From an uncultured Lachnospiraceae bacterium (lineage in GTDB: Bacteria; Bacillota; Clostridia; Lachnospirales; Lachnospiraceae): 42,484 bases of DNA. The notes under the pieces were generated by a model. It saw only the letters and a list, made by a program, of their open reading frames with translations. It did not search any database and had not been told where the DNA came from. Both the position numbers and the translations under genes were made by a program. Every line of letters begins with the position of its first letter. Position 1 is the stretch's first letter. Positions 1-8,446 of this stretch are shown piece by piece. The stretch spans positions 1 through 42,484 of the forward strand of contig OMZJ01000126.1 in the NCBI GenBank assembly GCA_900315495.1, in the 5' to 3' direction.

Positions 1-158
1 ACCCTCTCCGCGGAGAAACTGCCGGCAGACTCCTGCCCCTGCATGGACATCGCGGCATTGATCAGAAGATACACGCCGAAGTAGACGAGAAGAACCGTCA
101 GATTTCGGCGGATGATGAGACAGTAACCCCGGAATACGGGCAGATTAAATGCTTTCAT
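1..158 (-). CDS. ABC-2 type transporter permease (N-terminal part, cut by window edge)
   Basis: The frame is open from the ATG at 158 down to base 1, giving 52 codons. The start reads MKAFNLPVFRGYCLIIRRNL, followed by a hydrophobic stretch (LTVLLVYFGVYLLINAA), the usual first membrane helix of an ABC-2 permease. The ATG lies 14 bases inside the end of the upstream permease gene, so the two are translationally coupled, and a GGAGG sits just before it. With the ATPase and the first permease this makes a three-gene export cassette. Family and substrate cannot be resolved from so short a piece; assignment rests mainly on the context. Confidence 0.72.
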   Translation of the reverse strand, partial: MKAFNLPVFRGYCLIIRRNLTVLLVYFGVYLLINAAMSMQGQESAGSFSAER

Positions 159-1260
159 ACCGGCTCCTCCTGAGAAGAACAAACGCAAGGATTGTCATGC
201 CCGCGGACCATGCGCCCAGAATCAGAATCCGCACGCGGAATCCCGCCGGATCGCTGTAGACATTCAGGTAATAGAACGCATCGCTGATCAGCGCCGCCGG
301 ATTGATCCGGTTGAGCAGAGGCACCTTGTCTTCGATCACCTGCTTCATATTCCCCAGCATGAGCCCGGAGAGGAAACAGAGGATCAGCGGCACCGCAGTC
401 ATCAGGAGGCCTTCCTGACCCTCCCTGAGGTTCAGCGTCCCCATCAGGATGCCGTAGGACACGGATAAGAGTGTCCCGAGGGCCACCACCAGGATGGTTC
501 CGCCCGGGTACGTCAGAACTGGAATCCGAAGCACCGTCTGGAGAAAAAGCAGCAGCACCATGACACAGGCAAACTGGATTGAAAAGCCTGTGAACATGTC
601 CGTCAGGACTGACAGAAGCTTCTTCTGCGGGGAAACCGCCCGGCGCGCCGCCAGCGGGGAGGCATTCGCCGCCCCCTGGATTCCCAGCTTCTGGCCGATG
701 TAGCAGCCGAACAGGCAGGTCATGGCAATCAGCGCGAAATAATAATCCAGCATGGCACCGCCGGGCTGGCCGCCGAGAGAGACCTCCTGCAGAATCTCCC
801 CCGGATCGGCCGAGAGGTTGATGATCAGAAACAGAAGCCGCAGCGGGTGATCCCTGGCCGTGTCGCGGATCAGTTTCTGCGCAGCCTCATACTGCTGCAG
901 AATCATTGACAGAATCGTCTGGGACATCCCGCTCTCAGCAACCTGCAGGGAGGGATTTTTTCCGCCGGTCAGGATGCCGGAAACCTGCCCGCTCTGCAGG
1001 GCTTCCAGCGCCTCGTCCGCATCCAGAAACTGCGCCTGGATCAAAGTCCCGTCCAGCTGCCGGATCATCCGGTCGAAGGCGATGTCGGTATCCTCCTCCA
1101 CGACCGCCGTCGGGATGGGGGAAAACGAATCCGTGTTCATCAGACCGCTGAAGGCGGCGGAAAACAGCACAGCCAGAATCAGCGGGAAAAACAGCGGCCA
1201 GAAGATGACGCCCAGGTCCCGGGCGGTCTGGAGAAACCGGTATTTCAACTGTGTCAGCAT
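145..1260 (-). CDS. ABC-2 type transporter permease
   Basis: 371 residues. It has the family layout: a short cytoplasmic N-terminus, a first membrane helix near residues 17-40 (VIFWPLFFPLILAVLFSAAF), an extracytoplasmic domain of about 130 residues, then a cluster of five helices from about residue 170 to the end. It forms the membrane channel of an ABC-2 exporter with the ATPase encoded 60 bases upstream and the second permease that overlaps its end by 14 bases. ATPase plus two permeases next to a DesK-type kinase and NarL-type regulator is the arrangement of LnrLMN-like exporters of membrane-active antibiotics. Substrate is inferred from context only. Confidence 0.85.
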   Translation of the reverse strand: MLTQLKYRFLQTARDLGVIFWPLFFPLILAVLFSAAFSGLMNTDSFSPIPTAVVEEDTDIAFDRMIRQLDGTLIQAQFLDADEALEALQSGQVSGILTGGKNPSLQVAESGMSQTILSMILQQYEAAQKLIRDTARDHPLRLLFLIINLSADPGEILQEVSLGGQPGGAMLDYYFALIAMTCLFGCYIGQKLGIQGAANASPLAARRAVSPQKKLLSVLTDMFTGFSIQFACVMVLLLFLQTVLRIPVLTYPGGTILVVALGTLLSVSYGILMGTLNLREGQEGLLMTAVPLILCFLSGLMLGNMKQVIEDKVPLLNRINPAALISDAFYYLNVYSDPAGFRVRILILGAWSAGMTILAFVLLRRSRYESI

Positions 1261-1320
1261 GTGAATATCCTCCGCATCCGTCTTCCTGTATTCATTTCTC
1301 CGATTCTTTGCGCTCTGTCC

Positions 1321-2259
1321 TCAGTCTCTCAGATCTTTTCCCGTGATTTCCAGGAACACATCGTTGAGGGTCGGCTTTTCGGAGAAGACGCGCCCGAACG
1401 CAATCCCCTCCGCCTCGAACACATGCAGCAGCCGGATCAGATTTCCGCTCGTGCTGTACTTGAGTTTCAGCACATCCCCGCTGTAGTCGGCGGAGAACAC
1501 TCCCTCTGCCTGTTTCAGCTGCGCGAGGATTTCCGGCCGCAGGTCGATGCCTTCCACGGTGATGGTCTCCGCGGTGCGGATCATTCCCTTCAGCTCATCG
1601 GCTGTCCCGCCGGCGACACATTTTCCGTGGTCCAGAATGGCGATGCGGGTGCAGATCTGCTCCACTTCCTCCATGTAATGCGACGTATAGACAATGGTCG
1701 ACCCCTCCTGGTTGAGCCGGACAATCCCGTCCAGGATGTGGCTGCGGCTCTGCGGATCCACGGCAACCGTCGGCTCATCCATGAAAATCAGCCGGGGCTT
1801 GTGGGCGATCCCGCAGGCAATGTTCAGGCGCCGCAGCAGTCCGCCGGAGAGCTGTTTCGGCCGTTTTTTCCGAAAATCCTGAAGGCCCGTGAATTCGAGC
1901 GCCTCTTCCACCAGGCTTCTGCGCCGTACCTTTTCCGGCACATACAGGCTGCAGAAATAGTCGACGTTTTCGAGAACACTCAGCTCCTCAAACACCGCAA
2001 CGTTCTGAAACACCACGCCGATCTGCCGTTTTGCCTCATAGGAGGAGGGCGTCATCGGCTTTCCGAACACCTCGATTTCCCCGCGGTCAATTTTGAGCAG
2101 TGCGAGCACACAGTTGATGGCGGTGGTCTTGCCGGATCCATTCGGCCCGAGAAGGCCGAAAATCTCGCCTTCCCGAACGGTCAGGTCCAGATGGTTCAGC
2201 GCCGTCACATCGCCGTAGCGCTTCACGAGGTTGTGAATTCGAATCATGTCCTGTTCCAT
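1321..2259 (-). CDS. ABC transporter ATP-binding protein (ABC-2 exporter)
   Basis: 312 residues from the ATG at 2259, chosen because AGGAGGAGAC lies directly before it and the protein then starts in the usual way (MEQDMIRIHNLVKRYGDV); the frame is open further upstream but without family similarity. Walker A is GPNGSGKTT (residues 38-46), Walker B is RLIFMDEP, and the D-loop AVDPQSR and H-loop (TSHYMEE) follow. The signature is LSGGLLRRL, with the usual Gln of LSGGQ replaced by Leu, as often seen in drug and antibiotic exporters of the DrrA/LnrL type. The C-terminal third is the common accessory domain of this family. It energises the two permeases that follow in the same operon. Confidence 0.9.
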   Translation of the reverse strand: MEQDMIRIHNLVKRYGDVTALNHLDLTVREGEIFGLLGPNGSGKTTAINCVLALLKIDRGEIEVFGKPMTPSSYEAKRQIGVVFQNVAVFEELSVLENVDYFCSLYVPEKVRRRSLVEEALEFTGLQDFRKKRPKQLSGGLLRRLNIACGIAHKPRLIFMDEPTVAVDPQSRSHILDGIVRLNQEGSTIVYTSHYMEEVEQICTRIAILDHGKCVAGGTADELKGMIRTAETITVEGIDLRPEILAQLKQAEGVFSADYSGDVLKLKYSTSGNLIRLLHVFEAEGIAFGRVFSEKPTLNDVFLEITGKDLRD

Positions 2260-2417
2260 CGTCTCCTCCTTCGGGCGGATCCCGCGGCAGCCTGCATAGT
2301 CCCGGCCGCGCGCAGGTTCCTGCATCGCGTTCGACCGCACCGGACATCCCCGGCGGACGGCTGTTGTACTTTCCCGCAAAGGCACGGCAGACGCCGCTCT
2401 CCCCTCCGGTATTTTTA

Positions 2418-2426
2418 TGTTATAAT
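2418..2426 (+). promoter_or_regulatory. Extended -10 promoter candidate for the kinase/regulator genes
   Basis: TGT followed by a perfect TATAAT at 2421-2426 in the 314-base gap between the divergent ATPase and kinase genes. No good -35 lies 16-18 bases upstream, which is tolerated by extended -10 promoters. The predicted start is about 140 bases before the kinase ATG. A small palindrome, TGACATTTGTCA (2469-2480), lies downstream. No clear promoter for the minus-strand ABC-2 operon was found in the gap. Confidence 0.45.
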
Positions 2427-2573
2427 TTTTCCAGGCCGGCCGGTAGTGTCCGGCGTCATCCGGCGGCATGACATTTGTCACAGTCTCAGACCGCTTTCTC
2501 CGCCTGACGGAAGGCATCCAAAAAATGTTCAGCAGAGAAGGCAGACGCAGAGTGCTCCGCCGGAAGGGAGGAA

Positions 2574-3677
2574 ATGCACGTGACAAAGGATTCCCGGTTT
2601 CAGGTCTCCTGCCTGATTCTCCTGACGGCCGGCGGGATCATGAGCCTGTTCCGGCGGCCGGCAGACGCCGCCTTCCTGCTGGCGTTTCTGCTGGCGGTCG
2701 CCGCCGCCTTCGGATCTGCCCTGCCGGAGCGGCGGGCTCGCAGTCTGGCGGTCTCTCTGGGCTATCTGGTTTTTGCCGCGGTCCTTCCCGCCGGCCTTCC
2801 GTTTCTGCCCCTGGTGCTGTTTGAGCCCTTCCGGCGCAGATGGTATCCGGCCGCTGCGGCGGCTGCTGTGGCGGCAGCAGTCCATTTCCCAGGGGCAGAG
2901 GGCGTCCTGCTCCTTCTGATCGGCTGCGCCGCCTCGCTGCTCCTTGCCATCGGCACCCGCGAGCTGGCGGACCGCTCCCGGTCCATCCATGATATCCGCG
3001 ACACAGCGGCCGAGCACCAGCTGGAGCTGGAGCGGCGCAACCAGGATCTGCGGGACCGGCAGGACAGCGAAATCTATGCCGCGACACTCCGGGAGCGCAA
3101 CCGCATTGCCCGGGAGATCCACGACAGTGTGGGACACATTCTGTCCCGCTGCATTCTCATGACCGGTGCGCTTTCCGCCGTCAGCCGGGATCCCGGGCTC
3201 CGCGAGCCGCTTCAGGCGCTGTCGGAGCAGCTGGACACGGCCATGACCGCCATCCGAACCAGCGTGCACGACCTGCACGATGACGCGGTGGATCTGGACA
3301 GCGCGGCCAGGCTGATCCTGCGGGATTTCACCTTCTGTCCGGCCGATCTGGACTTTGCCATGTCCCGCACCGTGCCCAGGGATGTCAAATACTGTTTCCT
3401 GTCCGTCCTGAAGGAGGCGCTGACCAACATGGAAAAGCACTCCAACGCTTCTCATGTGATGATCCGCATGGTGGAACATCCGTCCATCTATCAGCTGATC
3501 ATTCAGGACAACGGGACCGATATCCGCGGCGATTTCGCGGACCGGAGCCGGACCGGCGGCGGCATCGGCCTTGCGAACATGCGGGACCGGGTGGATACCC
3601 TGCACGGAGCGATGTCGGTGACCGCGGAGAACGGATTCCGAATTTTCATCTCGATTCCCAAAGAAACGGCGAAATAG
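2574..3677 (+). CDS. Sensor histidine kinase, DesK/LnrJ type (HisKA_3)
   Basis: 367 residues; ATG at 2574 preceded by GGGAGG. Residues 10-130 hold several short hydrophobic helices without a large extracellular domain, then a coiled-coil linker (about 138-165). The phosphoacceptor motif is EIHDSVGH with His183, followed by the ATPase domain with N-box (EALTNMEKHSNASHV) and G-box (GGGIGLANMRDRV). This is the NarL-partner kinase family. Its neighbours (divergent ABC-2 exporter, downstream NarL-type regulator) suggest it senses membrane stress or an antimicrobial and induces the exporters; that is inference. The 180-base gap to the regulator is unusual, since such pairs normally overlap. Confidence 0.88.
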   Translation: MHVTKDSRFQVSCLILLTAGGIMSLFRRPADAAFLLAFLLAVAAAFGSALPERRARSLAVSLGYLVFAAVLPAGLPFLPLVLFEPFRRRWYPAAAAAAVAAAVHFPGAEGVLLLLIGCAASLLLAIGTRELADRSRSIHDIRDTAAEHQLELERRNQDLRDRQDSEIYAATLRERNRIAREIHDSVGHILSRCILMTGALSAVSRDPGLREPLQALSEQLDTAMTAIRTSVHDLHDDAVDLDSAARLILRDFTFCPADLDFAMSRTVPRDVKYCFLSVLKEALTNMEKHSNASHVMIRMVEHPSIYQLIIQDNGTDIRGDFADRSRTGGGIGLANMRDRVDTLHGAMSVTAENGFRIFISIPKETAK

Positions 3678-3731
3678 CCGTCCCGGTATGCATAGGATCC
3701 GATCACCGAACCACGATAACCGACGGGACGG
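3678..3731 (+). repeat. Inverted repeat between kinase and regulator genes
   Basis: CCGTCCCG (3678-3685) starts right after the kinase stop codon and is repeated inverted as CGGGACGG (3724-3731), with a 38-base spacer. It is the only symmetrical element in the 180-base gap. The arms could pair in RNA, but there is no following T-run, so it is not a convincing terminator. Confidence 0.35.
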
Positions 3732-3857
3732 ATTTTCCGGCATCGCCGCCCTTTTTGAAACGAAAACTCGATCTACAGAACGGTTACGAAAAGTCGGAAT
3801 TCCCCGAACGTGCAAAAAAATCGCTGACAGGGAAACAGGATACGGAGGAAAAGCCTG

Positions 3858-4490
3858 ATGATTCGCGTTGCAATTGCCGATGACGATGATCTGATCCGGG
3901 TGGCGCTGACAACGATTCTCAGCGCGGATGCCGGGCTTGCGGTCTGTGCTTCCGGATCCTCCGGGAAAGAAGCCGTGGAGCTCTGCCGGAGGGAGAAGCC
4001 GGATGTTCTCGTGATGGACATCCGCATGAAGGACATGGACGGGTTGACGGCCTGTGAGGAAATCCTTCGGGAGAATCCTTCCGCAAAAGTGCTTCTTCTG
4101 ACCACATTTCTGGATGACGACTATATTGTGCGCGCAATCCGTCTCGGCGCCTGCGGGTATCTTCTGAAGCAGGATTACACCGCCCTCCCCGCCGCGATCC
4201 GCGCGGCGGCCTCCGGCCAGACAGTCTTCGGCCGTGAGGTGACCGAGAAGATCCCCCGCATCCTGTCCGGACATCCCGCAGCGGACACCGGTTTCGATGC
4301 ACGGGATCTGACCGACCGGGAGGCAGAGCTGTGCGCCTGGGTGGCCGAGGGGTTGTCCAACCGGGAGATCGGCGAGAAAATGTTTCTCTCGGAGGGAACC
4401 GTGCGGAATTACCTCTCGTCCATCCTCGCAAAGCTCGGCCTGCGGGATCGGACACAGCTGGCGATCTACTATCTGACCGGCAGACGCTGA
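3858..4490 (+). CDS. NarL/LuxR-family response regulator
   Basis: 210 residues. The receiver domain (1-120) has the acidic cluster DDDD at 8-11, phosphoacceptor Asp54 in VMDIRMKDMDG, and Lys107 in LLKQDY. The LuxR-type HTH covers about residues 148-205 (LTDREAELCAWVAEGLSN, then IGEKMFLSEGTVRNYLSSIL). GGAGG lies 8 bases before the ATG. It is the obvious partner of the upstream kinase. Likely targets are the divergent ABC-2 operon and the heterodimeric exporter that starts 120 bases downstream; the palindrome at 4574-4594 is a possible binding site. Confidence 0.92.
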   Translation: MIRVAIADDDDLIRVALTTILSADAGLAVCASGSSGKEAVELCRREKPDVLVMDIRMKDMDGLTACEEILRENPSAKVLLLTTFLDDDYIVRAIRLGACGYLLKQDYTALPAAIRAAASGQTVFGREVTEKIPRILSGHPAADTGFDARDLTDREAELCAWVAEGLSNREIGEKMFLSEGTVRNYLSSILAKLGLRDRTQLAIYYLTGRR

Positions 4491-4573
4491 CATCCGACCG
4501 CGGCGGAAAACGCTGTGCCGCAGACGAGGCCGCAGAGAGAAAGCACGAAAGGCGGAACGGCACAGAGACAAAC

Positions 4574-4594
4574 TGCACAGTAACCAACTGTGCA
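4574..4594. promoter_or_regulatory. Perfect 8+5+8 palindrome before the exporter start
   Basis: TGCACAGT (4574-4581), five spacer bases AACCA, then ACTGTGCA (4587-4594), ending at the very edge of the AAAGGAGG ribosome binding site. In DNA it has the size and symmetry of a NarL-type regulator site; in RNA it forms an 8-base-pair hairpin touching the ribosome binding site. Either would affect expression of the exporter. Function is inferred. Confidence 0.5.
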
Positions 4595-4612
4595 AAGGAG
4601 GATATCACAGAG

Positions 4613-6412
4613 ATGGATGACTCAATGAAAAGAGAGACGCGTCCGCCGCGGCACAGTGCGGGCAGAGAGCGGCCGGTGAAGGATCCCGGAAAGATTCTCT
4701 CGTACTTTGCATCGGAAATTCCTGTTCTCACAGTCGTTACGATCACCGGCATCATTTACAACGTGGGGATGATCGCGGGCCCGTATTTTGAAGGACAGCT
4801 GGCACAGTGTCTCTACGACATCTCGAGGGGGCGGGCAGTCTGGCAGGACATGCTGCATCTGACACTGCTCTACGTCGCTGTTATCTTTGTCGTACAGCTG
4901 ATGCGCGCCGTCAAGCGGTTCGGCGTGCGGCGCTTTGCCAACAACGTCAGCCGGAAAATGCGCCGGATCCTGTACAACAGCCTGGTGCACGCCAGTCAGA
5001 AAGAGCTGGAGGAAGAAGGGCTCGGCTCCCTTCTGACCAAGGCCATCCCGGACGTCGACACCTGTGTCGAGGGCATGCGCAAGTTCACGACGGAAATCTT
5101 TGACACCGGCGTCGTCATGGCAGCCTATGCCGTGATGCTGATCCGCTATGACTGGCGGCTGGCGCTGCTCGGATGCCTGTTCACGCCGTTAGCCTATCTG
5201 GCCGCCGACCGGATGAAGACCCGTGTCACCGCCGCCAGCGCCGCCTACAAAAAGAGCTCGGCGGCCCTGAACGGCCAGACCATCGACCGCATCGGGAATG
5301 CGGTCACTTACCGGATTTTCGGCCGGGAGGCCGACCGGGACCGGGCCTATGAGGCGGGGCTTTCCGATTATGAGAAGAAGAGTGCCCGGGCCAACCTGTA
5401 TGAGGGCGCCATGGCACCTCTCTATGATGCCATTGCAATGATCGGCACCGTCCTGATCCTGTACTTCGGCGCGAGAAACGTCCTCGGAACCGGATGGACA
5501 GCCTGGGACATCGCCGCGTTTACCACCTTCCTCTCCTGCTTCACCAAGCTTGCGGTCAAGGCCAGCCACGCGGCAAAGCTTTTCAATGCCGTCCAGAAGG
5601 CATCGGTCTCCTGGAAGCGCATACAGCCTTTGATGCGGCAGCCGGTGGAAGATCCCGCCCCGGTTCCTGTGGCTCCGGAACTGGGAGCGGAGATTGCCTT
5701 CCGGGATGTCTCCGCCGGCTACGGGGATTCGCCCCTGCTGCAGCACATCACTTTTTCGGCTGCGCCGGGACAGATCATCGGGATTACCGGAAAAGTGGCC
5801 AGCGGAAAATCTCTGCTGGGAAAGATTCTGATCGGCGAAGTGCCCTACCGCGGATCCATCACGATCAACGGGCAGGAGCTGCGGAATCTTTCCGCAGATG
5901 CGCGGCGCGGCCGGATCGCCTACATGGGGCATGAACCGGAGCTTCTCAGCGCAAGCTTTGCGGATAACATCCGCCTGGGGGAGGCGATCGACGCAGGCCG
6001 ATGCCTGAAGCTCACGGCACTGGACAAGGACCTGGCGGATCTGCAAAAAACCGCGGACGATCCGATCGGCGCAGGCGGAACCGCCCTGTCCGGCGGGCAG
6101 CAGTCCCGGGTTGCCCTGGCAAGGACCCTGGCCCACGCGCGCCCGGTTCTCGTCCTGGACGATCCCTTCGCCGCGGTGGACCGGGCGACGGAGACGCAGA
6201 TTCTGGAGGGCATCCGCCGGGAATTTTCCGGCTGCACGATTCTGCTCTTCTCCCACCGTCTGTACCATTTCCCGGAGTTTGACCGCGTTCTCTATCTGCA
6301 CGACGGCACGTCCACGTTCCTGACCCATTCAGAGATGCTGGCTGCCGAGCCGGGCTACCGGGAACTGTTTGCCGGGCAGCAGAAAGGAGTGGATTACGAT
6401 GCGCAGAAATAA
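4613..6412 (+). CDS. Heterodimeric ABC exporter, subunit with degenerate Walker B (BmrC/TM287-like)
   Basis: 599 residues from the ATG at 4613 (AAAGGAGG ten bases upstream; the open frame extends further but without family similarity). Residues 30-325 are the six-helix exporter domain. The ATPase domain has Walker A GKVASGKS (393-400), a canonical LSGGQ (492-496), Walker B LVLDD (513-517) with Asp in place of the catalytic Glu, and His548 in the H-loop. The Q-loop reads YMGHEPEL, with His440 where Gln is expected. Asp instead of Glu marks the degenerate-site partner in heterodimeric exporters. The next gene overlaps by 14 bases and supplies the matching subunit. Drug or lipid export is likely but the substrate is unknown. 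Confidence 0.9.
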   Translation: MDDSMKRETRPPRHSAGRERPVKDPGKILSYFASEIPVLTVVTITGIIYNVGMIAGPYFEGQLAQCLYDISRGRAVWQDMLHLTLLYVAVIFVVQLMRAVKRFGVRRFANNVSRKMRRILYNSLVHASQKELEEEGLGSLLTKAIPDVDTCVEGMRKFTTEIFDTGVVMAAYAVMLIRYDWRLALLGCLFTPLAYLAADRMKTRVTAASAAYKKSSAALNGQTIDRIGNAVTYRIFGREADRDRAYEAGLSDYEKKSARANLYEGAMAPLYDAIAMIGTVLILYFGARNVLGTGWTAWDIAAFTTFLSCFTKLAVKASHAAKLFNAVQKASVSWKRIQPLMRQPVEDPAPVPVAPELGAEIAFRDVSAGYGDSPLLQHITFSAAPGQIIGITGKVASGKSLLGKILIGEVPYRGSITINGQELRNLSADARRGRIAYMGHEPELLSASFADNIRLGEAIDAGRCLKLTALDKDLADLQKTADDPIGAGGTALSGGQQSRVALARTLAHARPVLVLDDPFAAVDRATETQILEGIRREFSGCTILLFSHRLYHFPEFDRVLYLHDGTSTFLTHSEMLAAEPGYRELFAGQQKGVDYDAQK

Positions 6413-8117
6413 GACAGCTTCCACACAGCCGCGCGCTGTGAGCCATCTTCTGGCTGGATGTGTGCGGCCGGTGATCCGGCACAATCTCTGGCTGACGGCC
6501 GGCATGGCGGCCGCCATCGCGGCCAGCACCGCCCTGTCTGTTCTTCCGCCGCTGATTCTGGAACAGATTGTCAACCGTCTGACCGGCAGCCGGAGTGTTT
6601 CGCTGGCGCTGGCCCTCGGTTATTTCGGGGCGATTGTGCTGTCGGATGTGTGCGAATCCCTCCAGAACGCCTCGATTACGATCTTCGGACAGAAGCTGAC
6701 GCACGGAATCCGCTCCGTCCTCTGTGCGAAGCTGGACCGCCTTCCCGCGGATTATTTCATCACCCATGAGAGCGGCCTGACCGCCTCGGTCTTCACCAAT
6801 GACGGGGATGCCATTGACGTGCTGTACAGCGACGGCATCGTCAGCCTCGTGGCGGACTGCTTCCGCCTGATTGCCGTCATCGCGGTGGTCTTCACCCGCT
6901 CGAAGGGCCTGGCACTTCTTCTGGCGGCGGCCGCACCCCTTCTCTTCCTCTTCACCCGCCGCTGCCAGAAGCGGATGAACCGCGCCCAGCTCGACAACCG
7001 CCGCGCCATCGCACGGGTCAGCAATCACGTGCCCGAGACCCTGCGCTGCATCCGCATGATCCATGTCTTCGGCGCGGAACGGTACATGGAGGATACCTAC
7101 GACGGAACCATTCAGGACAGCTACCGCGCCGTGAACCGCACGAACATCATCGACAGCATCTACTCGCCGGTGATTCTTCTGACGCAGGCTGCCGTGATCG
7201 CGGTCATGATGATCTTTGCGGCCCGGGGTGGCGCGTCCGCTGCGTTCTTCGGCGTCTCAGTGGGCTCCGCCGTCGCCATGATCGCCTATGTGAACAATAT
7301 CTTTACGCCGCTCGGAAACATCGGCATGGAGATCACAAACATTCAGGCGGCCGCAGCCGCCATCACCCACATCGAGGAATTTCTCGCCGAGCCAGAGATG
7401 GATCCGGTGCCGTCCGCCGAGATGCACCCGGGAGCCGGTGCCTCGGATTCCGGCGCACCCGGCACGGATTCGGACACGGAAATTGCCCTGGACCGCGTCA
7501 CCTTCGGCTATTCTGCCGCGCGTCCGGTGCTGAAGGACCTTTCCTTCACAGTCCACCGCGGGGAGAACGTCACCCTGGCCGGGCGCACCGGCGCCGGAAA
7601 ATCCACCATTTTCCGGCTGCTGACCGGCCTGTATGCGCCGCAGGAAGGCACCATCCGCATCGGCGGGAAGGACCCACGCGCGGTGCAGCCTGGAGAGCGG
7701 CGGGCCCTCTACGGCTGTGTGGAGCAGCAGTTTGCGCCGGTGGCAGGCACGGTGCGGGATCAGATCACGCTCTTTGATCCGTCCTTTTCCGAGGCACAGG
7801 TGCAGGAGGCGCTCCGCCTGACCGGACTTTCGGGCACTGTCCGGAGCCTCCCCCAGGGACTGGATACGCCGATGGCGAGCTGTGCTTTCTCCATGGGGCA
7901 GCTGCAGCTCCTCTCGATTGCCCGCGCGGTTGTCTCAGACCCGAAGATTCTCCTCCTGGACGAAATCACCGCCAACCTGGATTCCTCCACGGAAGCCAGG
8001 GTCATCGAAGCCCTCCGCGCCTCCGCCCGGGGCAGAACGGTGCTGTCGATTTCCCACCGCCTGAGCAGCGCCATCGGAGATACCAAAATCATCGAGATCA
8101 CACCGATATCTGCCTAA
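6399..8117 (+). CDS. Heterodimeric ABC exporter, subunit with catalytic Glu (BmrD/TM288-like)
   Basis: 572 residues from the ATG at 6399, with AAAGGAG nine bases upstream; a TTG at 6369 is in frame but lies on no ribosome site. The membrane domain spans about residues 25-325. The ATPase domain has Walker A GRTGAGKS (395-402), Q-loop with Gln443, a degenerate signature FSMGQ (497-501) instead of LSGGQ, Walker B LLLDE (518-522) with the catalytic Glu522, and His553. Its motifs complement those of the upstream subunit: only the site built from this Walker A/B and the partner's LSGGQ should hydrolyse ATP. A strong bidirectional terminator follows 95 bases after the stop. Confidence 0.92.
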   Translation: MRRNKTASTQPRAVSHLLAGCVRPVIRHNLWLTAGMAAAIAASTALSVLPPLILEQIVNRLTGSRSVSLALALGYFGAIVLSDVCESLQNASITIFGQKLTHGIRSVLCAKLDRLPADYFITHESGLTASVFTNDGDAIDVLYSDGIVSLVADCFRLIAVIAVVFTRSKGLALLLAAAAPLLFLFTRRCQKRMNRAQLDNRRAIARVSNHVPETLRCIRMIHVFGAERYMEDTYDGTIQDSYRAVNRTNIIDSIYSPVILLTQAAVIAVMMIFAARGGASAAFFGVSVGSAVAMIAYVNNIFTPLGNIGMEITNIQAAAAAITHIEEFLAEPEMDPVPSAEMHPGAGASDSGAPGTDSDTEIALDRVTFGYSAARPVLKDLSFTVHRGENVTLAGRTGAGKSTIFRLLTGLYAPQEGTIRIGGKDPRAVQPGERRALYGCVEQQFAPVAGTVRDQITLFDPSFSEAQVQEALRLTGLSGTVRSLPQGLDTPMASCAFSMGQLQLLSIARAVVSDPKILLLDEITANLDSSTEARVIEALRASARGRTVLSISHRLSSAIGDTKIIEITPISA

Positions 8118-8212
8118 ATCAGGATTCCGTTCCAAAAGCGGGACTGCGCACGGCAGGGCACAGCTGACAGGGCGGGAATCCATTGTCCTGACTGTTTTCT
8201 TTCTGATTCACC

Positions 8213-8260
8213 AAAAGGCCGCCAGCCGGAAAGCATTGCTTTCCGGCCGGCGGCCTTTTT
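8213..8260. terminator. Bidirectional terminator between exporter and feo genes
   Basis: A 20-base-pair stem with one mismatch: left arm 8213-8233 (AAAAGGCCGCC then GCCGGAAAG), loop CATTG, right arm 8239-8259 ending in TTTTT. The A-run on the left gives a T-run on the other strand, so it serves both the plus-strand exporter operon and the convergent minus-strand feo operon. Confidence 0.93.
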
Positions 8261-8278
8261 CTGTGTCTAACCGCAGGA

Positions 8279-8446
8279 TTACTTTTTCTGCACCGGGGGC
8301 CTGCGGCGGGCGGCGCAGTGCGCGCAGTCCCCGTCGCAGCCGCCGCAGCGGTTTTTCCCCCGCTTCCGGTCTCTCACCATGGCTGCCACGGCTGCAATCA
8401 CAGCCGCTGCAATCCCTCCGCCGATCAATCCGTCCCAGAGGCTCAT
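8279..8446 (-). CDS. FeoB-associated Cys-rich membrane protein
   Basis: 55 residues, starting MSLWDGLIGGG. One membrane helix (about residues 6-22, IGGGIAAAVIAAVAAMV) is followed by a basic stretch and a CxxC-x3-CxxC cluster (CGGCDGDCAHC), then a short tail. This is the layout of the small proteins encoded after feoB in many Firmicutes, thought to assist the iron transporter, perhaps by binding Fe(II) or an iron-sulfur cluster. The ATG overlaps the feoB stop by four bases (ATGA), so it is coupled to it. The biochemical role is not established. Confidence 0.85.
   Translation of the reverse strand: MSLWDGLIGGGIAAAVIAAVAAMVRDRKRGKNRCGGCDGDCAHCAARRRPPVQKK

Noticed and set aside
2529..4595. A 688-codon minus-strand open frame across the kinase and regulator genes
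   Set aside because: It is antisense to two clearly recognised genes, has low-complexity composition typical of GC-rich shadows, and no ribosome site. Similar long antisense frames at 9412-11118, 14599-15978, 21154-22851, 23039-25492 and 31600-32955 were dropped for the same reason.
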